Assembly: GCA_032690845.1 (NCBI GenBank) | Contig: CM064426.1 | Span: forward strand, 59,868,631-59,932,630 | DNA length: 64,000 bases | Direction: 5' to 3' | From: Eleusine coracana subsp. coracana | Lineage: Eukaryota > Streptophyta > Magnoliopsida > Poales > Poaceae | In this document: positions 56,583 through 64,000 of the stretch, one piece after another | How positions within the stretch are numbered: position 1 is the first letter of the stretch | Layout: every line of letters starts with the position of its first letter | Notes under the pieces: generated by a model | Database searches by the model: none | The model's input: only the letters and a program-made list of their open reading frames with translations | What the model was told of the DNA's origin: nothing | Made by a program: the position numbers and the translations under genes

Positions 56583-59295
56583 TGGACAAGCGTGGCTTTG
56601 AAGACGAAGCCTTCTTGGATTTTCTGACTGCTGCTGGTGAATCAGTGGTTGGCCCATACACCAACGAGGAGGATAAGTATACTCGCGAGAGGACTTCACA
56701 CCGCGGATGACTCAACCGCGTACCTACTCTGGCTGGGATTGCTTACCCCGATCGGGTGGCGCCTGGCCCTCGTGCTAAGCGGAACCGGGCCCCCAGCAAT
56801 ACCGGTTCCGAGGTAGTCAGGACGGGGAAGAGCAAAAGAGGAAAAGGTAAGGCCCCTGTTTCTGGCCCAATTTAGGCAGAGGGTAGGGCGCTTAAGAGGA
56901 AATGGGAAGAAACCGTCATTGCTGCCGGAACTTTGAAGCGTGCCATGCCTTGTTGCGATTCTTCGAAGTCCTCTGCTCCTAGATTTTGTGCCGCGGGGAC
57001 TCTGGTAGAAGCTGGGGCTATGGCGGATGCCTTCGGCAGTGATGATGATGAAGAAGGAGCTGCTATCGTGGCTGCTATTTCCCTCCCCCCCCCCCCCCTC
57101 AGAAGAGGGCTGACACTATGCTCTCCCCTTCGAGATCTTCGCCCGTGATCTTGAGAGACCGGTGCACGGATGCCTTGGTTGGTCTAAAAGAGCAACCCCC
57201 TGCTCGGAATGAAGTTGGAGCTTCCTCAAGCCTTTTGGCTATGGATGGTACCGGCCAAGTTCTGGGTGGGATGGGTTCGTTGCATTTTTTTAATGCTGAG
57301 GATTTTTCCAACCCTGCTGCATGGGCGGAGCTGTGTTCTACTCTGGAAGAGTTGATTGCTTCCGGGGCGGAAGAGTTCGAAACCTAGGATCTGCTGGTTA
57401 ACCTTGCGTATATTCTACGACATGTGAGTCAATTCTTTGGTTTTTTGTTGAGTTTGATTGTGATGAGCTTTCTTTCTTATTATATTTTCTTAGTGCTCTA
57501 GGCTTATACCTTTGCGCACGTGGCTGCTGAACGGTCTAATTAAGAGTTCACGTCTCTGAGGGATGTGAAAGACTCCTACGCCGTAGAAAATGCCGCGCTA
57601 AAGAAGGACATTGCTTCTCTCAGGGAAGCACAAGACCAAGCCAACCTTGCTACAGCGCAGGCTAATAATGAGGTTGAAATTCTGCGGGCTGAGGTGGCTG
57701 GGTTGAAAGAGAGTGCGAGCCGCCTCGAAGCTACCGAATCGAAGGTCGCGTCTCTTGTGGAGGAGAATAAGGCTTTGATCCATGCGGCCTCTACCCATAA
57801 CTATGGCTTCGTGGCTCGGGCGATGACTGCTCACCATAGTTATCGCGAGGCACTGGGCTATGTTGGAGCGGAGCCTATGTCCTTGACTGACGGTTCGGAG
57901 GTCTCTGAAGAGTCTTTTTTTTAAGTGGCTAGAGGCTGAGATCGCTGCGCTCCCTGGGGTCATGGATAAGCGCAGTAATTTTGGCTCGCTTCATACTGCG
58001 AAGGCCGCATTTGGGCTATTGGAGTGCCTGGGCTATGACCACTTCCATGAGATAAGCAAGCGGGATTTTCCGATCGGCGCCGATGACCGAGATAAGTTGT
58101 CTAATGATGCCCTCGTAGCCGCCAAATGTCTTGCTATCAAGTTTTGGCGTGATCATGGGCGCGAGGCTGCACGACAGGTCGCGGTTGAGAGGCTTGCCCA
58201 GGTACCAGTTTTGTTTTCATTGCTTTCTTTTGAACTTGTTGGTTGGCTACGTGTGACTCTTTTGTTTGCTATATGTCCAGGCTCGTAAGGCGGCCCAGGT
58301 AGCTGCCTCTACCCTGGCGAACCATGAACCTTTGACTCAGGAGAAGGCCGGGGAAGACGATGCTCAAGCTCAGCACGGTTTATGGCTTGGTTTTGACTTA
58401 CACCCTGCTTTTTGGGTGATATTTCTAGGCTGAGAGTAGGGAGGCTGATTTTTGTAATAGGTTATTTTGTACAAAATGATTATTAACGCTTCCTTTTGGA
58501 CCTGTGCAGGTGCCTGCTGTGTCGCCTGCGTAGCATACCGAAGATACTTCTTTAAGTGAATCTTCTATGATGCGTATTCTTGGTTGTTTGAATGACTCTT
58601 TGCCTTCGAATGTACTTAACGAGTGTAATGCAATTGTTACCGTTAGTAGTTCTGAAGTCAGTTTAAGTGACTTCGAAGTGATGGACGTAGCAGATGCGGC
58701 TGAGGAGGCGCAGAGTCGGGACCAATCTAATGCTGGGGTAGAAGGCGTTGTTACGCTGGATGCTGGAGTGATATGCGTGGGGAGTTATTCTCATTTGTTC
58801 GGGCGTCCATCCCAATCTTTGGAGTCAGGTAAAGGACGCCGTCGTGCCGATTCTTGCTCTAGTAGCCGGCGTGATCCTTGAAATATTGGTTTGAGTGCAG
58901 CGTGTGGCACCTCCGGGGGTGTTTGCCTGACTAACCCTCGCGAGTTGGGTGGTTTTCCATCGTCACCTTTATGTGACGAGGGTTTGGCTGCATCGCGAGT
59001 TGCTCCGCAGCTTGAAGTTGCGCCCGATGCTCCTGCGCCCTGAGTTCGGCGACCTCGGCACGCTGTGGCTAAGCAGTCTATTAGTGTTGTGCTAAAGGAT
59101 CGACAAGCTGAAATTTTGTCGAAGACACAGTGCAAGGCAGCAGGTGGTTCCAGTATAGGTGGAACTAGCAGCCTGAGGAGTGAGTTGGGTCCTCCTCCGC
59201 CTGGTTATAGTGTGGATGAGTGCTCTGTCTTGTTTCCCCAGCTTTTAGTGTCTCTGGTTGTTGTAAAGAAGGAGCCTGTGGATTATGATTTCTGA
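56583..59295 (+). pseudogene. Element E antisense gene, C-terminal part (coiled coil, spliced)
   Basis: The sequence continues through several frames, interrupted by introns and breaks. 57118-57387 ends AELCSTLEELIASGAEEFET. An AT-rich intron-like gap follows, then a coiled coil at 57565-57924 (NAALKKDIASLREAQDQAN, LEATESKVASLVEENKAL). A Lys/Asp-rich helix is at 57962-58201, and a clear GT-AG intron at 58202-58280 joins RLAQ to ARKAAQ. A Ser/Val/Asp-rich tail (58567-58881, 59065-59295) ends KKEPVDYDF at 59295. A run of 14 C at 57085-57098 may be a slippage site. The domain order is the same as in the A and C antisense genes. Confidence 0.6.
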
Positions 59296-59383
59296 CTGTG
59301 TGGCTCTGTTGTATGCTTTTTTGAAGACATTTGTGAATGATTGATGTCTTGGCCAGTTGTGCGTCGTCCCTTTTTGCTAAGTT

Positions 59384-60010
59384 GTGCTAGGGGCGAGGCT
59401 TTTGTATGAACCCTTCGATGGGTCTGGGTTGCAGCGAGCCCCTTAGCGTCTTTGTGCTAAGTTTTTTGAAAAACGAGACCCTCCCCCTCGAAGTGCTAGA
59501 GGCGAGGCTTTTGTATGAACCCTTCGATGGGTCTGGGTTGCAACGAGCCCCTTAACATTTTTGCGCTAAGTTTTTTGAAAAGCGCCACCCTCCTCCTCGA
59601 AGTGCTAGGGGCGAGGCTTTTGTATGAACCCTTCGATAGGTCTGGGCTGCAGCGAGCCCCTTAGCATTTTTGTGCTAAGTTTTATAGAAAACGCCACCCT
59701 CCCCCTCAAAGTGCTAGGGGCGAGGCTTTTATATGAACCCTTCGATGGGTCTGGGCTGCAGTGTGCCCCTTAGCATTTTTGCGCTAGGTTTTTTTGAAAA
59801 TGCCACTCTCCCCCTCGAAGTGCTAGGGGCGAGGCTTTTGTATGAACCCTTTGATGGGTCTAGGCTCCAGCGAGCCCCTTAGCATTTTTGCGCTAGGTTT
59901 TTTTTGAAAAACGCCACCCTCCTCCTCGAAGTGCTAGGGGCGAGGCTTTTTTATGAACCCTTCGATGGGTCTGGGCTGCAGCGAGCCCCTTAGCATTTTT
60001 GCGCTAAGTT
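59384..60010. repeat. 109-bp tandem repeat array (about 5.8 copies)
   Basis: Units begin gtgctaggggcgaggctttt at 59384, 59493, 59602, 59711, 59820 and 59931. The spacing is 109, 109, 109, 109 and 111 bp, and the last unit is partial. Each unit contains cccttcgatgggtctgggc and gagccccttagcatttttgcgc. The copies differ by a few bases. The array lies between the ends of the antisense gene and of pol, that is, in the 3' untranslated region of both. Confidence 0.95.
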
Positions 60011-60373
60011 AGCTCACTGTGCGGTTTTTAGCGCTTTGGGCTTTAATCCGTGCAGTAGCTATGTTTTGAGAGCTTTTTGCTCTTTTGTTGAATATCACAA
60101 TCTTCACGTTGGGGAGTTGTTTCGACGCGCTCCACTGAGCAAAGCTTTCCGCATTGGGGAAGGCAGCTTTATAGATTTAGCTAGGGTTTACATAGGATCC
60201 GCCTCGTTAAAAACCTCACCCCTGCAAAGGGTTCCCCTTGTGAGGAAAAGAGTATGGTCCTTTTACAATTTGAGGAAAGAAATGTTTGGAAAGTAAAGCT
60301 AACTGCTAGGCTCAAGGTAGCACTTATAGTTTTGTGTTATGATTGGCTCTTTACATGTTTGGGTGTTGCTTCC
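60011..60373. other. Spacer between tandem array and integrase end in element E
   Basis: I see no gene here. Short + strand open frames cross the region but show no recognisable features. Confidence 0.5.
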
Positions 60374-61459
60374 CTAGGTGTAGAACTTTCGAAGGTTGTC
60401 CGCATTCCAGGAGTGTGGCAACTCTTCTTCTTGCGAATTTTTGAGTCTGTATGCTTCGGGTCTACTTGACCTCACTACGATGTATGGGCCTTCCCATTTG
60501 GGTTCTAGTTTCCCTTTGCTTTCTGTTTTTGGGCTTCGGAGTAGGACTAGATCTCCTACTGCATATGCTCGGGGTAGAACCTTCTTGTCTGTCCAGTTTC
60601 GTGTTTCCATTTCATACTTGTCAAGGTTGGTAGCTGCTTCCAGTTTGTCGACCTCCATGAGGTCCTTTGACTCTGCCTCTGAGGGCTACGGTGGCTTCGT
60701 GTTTGTTGTTCTTGGGCTTTGATGATAAATTTCTTCAGGAGTTACTGCTTCCTCCCCATAGAGTAACCTGAATGGTGAATAGCTCGTTGCTCTGGTTTCG
60801 GTTGTGTTGTGTGACCATATGGCCCTTGGCAATTCCTCTGCCCACTTTCCTTTCTTGTCATCGAGAAGTATCTTTTTGATTGCTTTGAATATGAGACTAT
60901 TTGCCCGCTCGACGGCTCCGTTCGATTGGGGATGATATACTAATTTGAAGTCAACCATGGTTTCAATGGCGTGACAGTTTTCCATGAACATATCATTTTC
61001 AAACTATTTTCCGTTGTCCACGGTTATGTCTCTTGGGATTCCGAAGCGGCAGATTATGTTTTGCCAAAAGAATTTTTTGATTGTTACGGCTGATATGTTT
61101 GTGATTGGTTTTGCTTCGATCCATTTGGTGAAGTATTCGAGGGATATGACTGCCCATCTGTAATTCCCGGGTGCTGTGGGCAGAGGTCCAACAATGTCTA
61201 TTCCCTAACGCTGAAGAGGCCATGATGGTGCTATGAGTTGCGTTGGCTGCGAAGGTGCTGATTGTTTGTTTGATATATTTTGGCAGGCTTCGCATTTGGT
61301 TACCACTTCTGCAGCGTCTTTGATCATTGATGGCCAATAGAAACCTTGCCTTACTGCTTTTGCTGCTAGGGATCGAGACCCGATGTGTGCTCCGCATACA
61401 CCCTCGTGGATTTTGCCGAGTAGTTCTGCGCCCTCCGCTTGGCTAATGCATTTGAGCAA
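60374..61459 (-). pseudogene. Element E: integrase
   Basis: The zinc domain is AHIGSRSLAAKA and CEACQNISN. A TAG at 61205-61207 comes just before GIDIVGPLPTAPGNY (first Asp). The second Asp is in DITVDNGK, followed by TAG 61004-61006, and the Glu is in QSNGAVERANSLIF, so the DDE triad is present. A break near 60690-60720 follows LLYGEEAVTPEEI. The C-terminal part (60374-60658) reads AYAVGDLVLLR, KWEGPYIVVRS and ends LRKFYT. Damage is limited to two nonsense codons and a frame break. Confidence 0.87.
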
Positions 61460-62086
61460 TGGGGTACATAATCCATACTTGTAGAGTGTTCCCTTGATGA
61501 TTTTGTAATTCCTAGCCCTCTACTGCATTCTTTTTGCTTCTGACTCGGTGTCTGGCTCGTAAAACCCTTGAAGGTATGCAATGATTTGGGATCTCTAATC
61601 CTCGCTGGTCACTGCATGGATTTGTTTGGGATCTTGGAGGGCTGATTTGATCGAAGGCTCAGTGATTGTTTGAAAGAACACGTCTTGTGGCATCGAGTCT
61701 TGCTTTGCAGCTATTTTTGCGAGCTCATCTAATTTTGTTTTGATGTACTGTATGTCAAAGCCCTTGAAGTATTTTTCCATGCTTCGAACAATGCTGCGGT
61801 ATTTCTCAAGCCGGGAATCCCTGATTGTGAATTCCTTATCATGCTCGCTGGCGACAATTTTGGAATCAGTTTTGACTCTACACCTCTAGATTCTGAGTGC
61901 TCTGAGTTTCTTGAGTGCTAGCAGCACTGCCTCGTATTCTACTATATTGTTGGTGCATTTGTCCGTTTCGTTACTGAACTCAAGCCTTGCGGCGTATCTC
62001 ATTTTCACGCCTTCGGGCGAAGTGATTATGGCCGCTATGCCTACCCTTGCTAGTCCCCAAGCTCCATCACAATGAGCTGTCCACAC
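61460..62086 (-). pseudogene. Element E: archaeal-type RNase H
   Basis: VWTAHCDGAWGLARVGIAAII carries the first catalytic Asp; NNIVEYEAVLLALKKLRALRI carries the conserved Glu and ends in a stop at about 61887. In the same frame follows VKTDSKIVASE with the next Asp, then MEKYFKGFDIQYIKTKLDELAKIAAK. Short fragments lead on to the integrase zinc domain. This second RNase H marks the element as Tat type. Confidence 0.78.
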
Positions 62087-62602
62087 TGGCTCCGAGAATG
62101 TTTGGTTTCCGGCGTGCTGTGTGGCCGTCCAATCTACTATGAAATCAGCAAGTACTTGAGACTTGATTGCACTTCATTTCTCAAAATCCACTACGTGCTC
62201 CGAGAGCTCCATGGCCCATTTACCGATAGTACCCGAAGCTTTACGGTTGCCAAATATCTCATTGAGCGGTTGGTCGGTAAGTACTTTAATGTGGTGAGCT
62301 TCAAAGTAATGCCTCAACTTTATGGAGGCTATTACTACTACGTATACGATTTTCTCCATCTCGGAGTAAAACCTTTTAGAGCCAGATAGTGCTTCGCTAC
62401 CATAGTATACTGGGAACTGTGCTAAGAGCTCTTTGGGTTCTCCCTTGACTGTTTTGGTGATTTTTTTCTCTTGCACAAGAACTACACTAACCACCGAATG
62501 GGATGCGGCGACGTATAGTAGTAGCATAGCCCTCGGCTCTCGGTTGGTTAGTTTTGATTGTCTTTGGAGGTAGTCTTTTAGATCTGTGAAGGCTTTTTGC
62601 TG
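62087..62602 (-). pseudogene. Element E: RNase H1-type domain
   Basis: LLLYVAASHSVVSVVLVQEKK, FPVYYGSEALSGSKRFYSEME and RHYFEAHHIKVLTDQPLNEIF are the blocks expected after RT in Tat elements, ending TIGKWAMELSEHVVDFEK with a stop at about 62174. Frame breaks lie on both sides. Confidence 0.78.
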
Positions 62603-63331
62603 CTATGGGCCCCATTCGAAGGGTTGGGCTCCTTGAAATGTTTGGAAGAATGGCAGGCTTCGCTCAGCTGATCTTGATATGAATTGATTCAAAGCTGCCA
62701 TTCTGCCTCTAAGCTTCTGCACATCTTTTCTGCTCTCGGGCTCTTGCATTTGGGTGATTGCTTTAATTTTGTCGGGGTTAGCTTCTATGCCCTTAGCTGA
62801 TACAAGGCAACCGAGCACTTTTCCTCTCCAGATTCCGAACACGCACATTTCTGGGTTTAGCTTTAGCCTTGCTGCTCGAAGGTTTGTGAATGTTTCGCCC
62901 AAGTCGATTTGTAGCTTGTGTTCTATGATGCTTCTATCCACGCCCTTGAGGTCTACCGAGGACCAGGCGAATACATCTTTGTTTTTGCCGAGAAATGTTA
63001 ATAACTCTTTTTCTTCCTCAAAACTTAGCCCTGAACCCATTGTGATGTATTGCCCCAATACTTGTTCATCGAGGAGTACTTTTTTGGTTTCTTCATCTGG
63101 CTGGACTGCGACTTTTTCCTTGTCGAGGCAGTGTGCCTCTTCTTTTACATTGATCTCACGTAGCTCCCGAGCCTTTCTGGCTCTTTCCTCTTCCTCTAGC
63201 TGCTCTTGAATGAATGCTTGTATGTTATTGCAATTTCTTTCTCCTGGTGCGTAGCCTTTCTCTATGTCTCTTGCCATTTGTTGATTTCCTTCGACTGTGA
63301 TAACTCCCCCGACAGCTGGATCTTCATGCAT
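62603..63331 (-). pseudogene. Element E: protease-RT junction fused to RT thumb (RT core deleted)
   Basis: The 242-residue frame starts MHEDPAVGGVITVEG, runs through a Glu/Arg-rich linker and the RT approach block LLTFLGKNKDVFAWSSVDLKGVD and IIEHKLQI. It then passes directly into ETFTNLRAARLKLNPEMCVFG, the thumb that normally lies after YVDD. The finger and palm region, roughly 200 residues including YVDD, is absent, yet the frame is kept open across the junction at about 62897-62910. It continues GIEANPDKIKAI and RMAALNQFISRSAERSLPFF. No reverse transcription is possible from this copy. Confidence 0.85.
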
Positions 63332-63438
63332 AGGTAAGCACTGTGGATGGTTGCCTCGAATGTGTTGATTGTACCTCGGCCAAATATGACGTTGAAGGGG
63401 TGGCAGAGGTCCACGATGTCGAATGTTATGTACTCTGT

Positions 63439-63777
63439 TCAGGGGTTCTGAGTGTTGTCGAATGATACTGGGAGGGAAATTGTACCCAAGGGTGTAATTG
63501 CTTTTCCTCCAAAGCCTACGAGTGGGATGTTCGATGGTTGTAGGGAGCTTTTGCTGAGTCCCATTTGCTCAAAGGTATTTATGAGTAGTATGTCTGCCTG
63601 ACTGCCATTATCCACGAGGACTTTGCTGACCATCCAGGTGTGAATGTGAGCCTCAATTACGAATGAATCGACGTGCGGGTAAGCTTTAAGGCTGAGGTCG
63701 GCTTCGGTGAAGGTGATGGGAATATGGGACCATTTTGATTTGATGATTGGTTCCTTGGTGTAAACACTGTTTACCAT
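63439..63777 (-). pseudogene. Element E: aspartic protease
   Basis: SKWSHIPITFTEADLSL leads into VSKVLVDNGSQADILLI, the Tat-type protease active-site loop, followed by LSKSSLQPSNIPLVGFGGKAITPLGTI. The frame ends in a stop at 63439, with the remainder of the domain in another frame toward 63331. Confidence 0.8.
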
Positions 63778-64000
63778 TCAGAAATGGTCCCTTCTTCTTC
63801 TTTTGTTTTCAAAGTCTGGGGATGAGCCCCCACATATCATTCCGATGAATCCTTGCACCGGGAATGTTGTGGCTTGGTTCGGGTTAGGCTCCGTCTTGGG
63901 CTAGGATAATTGTGATGGCTCTTGTTTTTGCCTCTGTTGCCCTTGGTTTGCTGGTAATTGCTGGGTTGATTGTCTTGGTTGCATATAGTGGTTTGGGGGT
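63778..64000 (-). pseudogene. Element E: gag C-terminal remnant
   Basis: On the minus strand a Gln/Pro/Asn-rich stretch (MQPRQSTQQLPANQGQQRQ) is followed by a stop and then VQGFIGMICGGSSPDFEN, a block that in Tat elements lies between gag and protease. The gag core lies beyond the window. Confidence 0.55.

Larger units (their letters stand above)
54471..64000 (-). mobile_element. Element E: second Tat-type Ty3/gypsy family, cut by window edge
   Basis: On the minus strand, from the right edge: gag tail, protease, a deleted reverse transcriptase, RNase H, archaeal-type RNase H and integrase (ending 60374). A 109-bp tandem array and a long + strand antisense gene (54896-59295) follow. It differs in sequence from A and C, and cttcga/cccttcga motifs recur in it. 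The 5' LTR and most of gag lie beyond base 64000. The left boundary is not determined and is set where the cttcga-rich sequence begins. Confidence 0.8.

Overview
This window is plant nuclear DNA from a repeat-rich grass (Poaceae) genome. I find no host gene, no tRNA or rRNA gene, no CRISPR array and no bacterial-style operon. Almost every base belongs to LTR retrotransposons nested in one another. The grass assignment is an inference from the element families: Tat-type Ty3 elements carrying an antisense 'putative gypsy-type transposon' gene, a Tekay/Del chromovirus with very long LTRs, and a SIRE/Maximus-like Ty1/copia element.

Layout. Host element H is a + strand Ty1/copia element. It enters at base 1 inside its GAG-pre-integrase domain and runs to 2867. 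It resumes at 16724-17490 (RNase H) and at 31286-33666 (3' untranslated region and 3' LTR). Element A (2868-16723, minus strand, Tat-type Ty3) interrupts the end of H's reverse transcriptase. Element B (17491-31285, minus strand, Tekay/Del-like chromovirus with 3.3 and 3.9 kb LTRs) sits just after H's RNase H. Element C (33667-44791, plus strand, same family as A) sits in H's 3' LTR. A rearranged stretch of H-type LTR follows (44792-45530), part of it inverted. Element D (45531-52662, plus strand, short-LTR Ty3 chromovirus-like) lies between two more pieces of H-type LTR. After 52932 comes an unassigned LTR-like segment and then element E (about 54471 to beyond 64000, minus strand, a different Tat-type family). 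Element A itself holds three further insertions: a 1595-bp solo LTR with a perfect 5-bp duplication (4115-5709), a 418-bp solo LTR (8463-8880) and a 747-bp LTR-like insertion (12292-13038).

How the genes work together. In each element the order gag, protease, reverse transcriptase, RNase H, integrase makes up one copy-and-paste machine. The Tat elements add a second, archaeal-type RNase H before integrase. A, C and E also carry a separate gene on the opposite strand downstream of pol, arranged tail-to-tail with pol. In A and C I can trace this antisense gene through seven exons, with six GT-AG introns at matching positions and nearly identical internal exon lengths. It encodes an N-terminal domain of the 'putative gypsy-type transposon' family and a C-terminal coiled coil. 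Its role is unknown, and it is the most interesting object in the window. Element E adds a 109-bp tandem array between pol and its antisense gene.

State. Every pol gene is broken by nonsense codons, frameshifts or domain deletions. Many of the nonsense codons and several LTR-terminal changes look like C-to-T decay. B is a notable contrast: its two LTRs are nearly identical, so it inserted recently, yet its coding region is already defective. It was therefore probably moved in trans.
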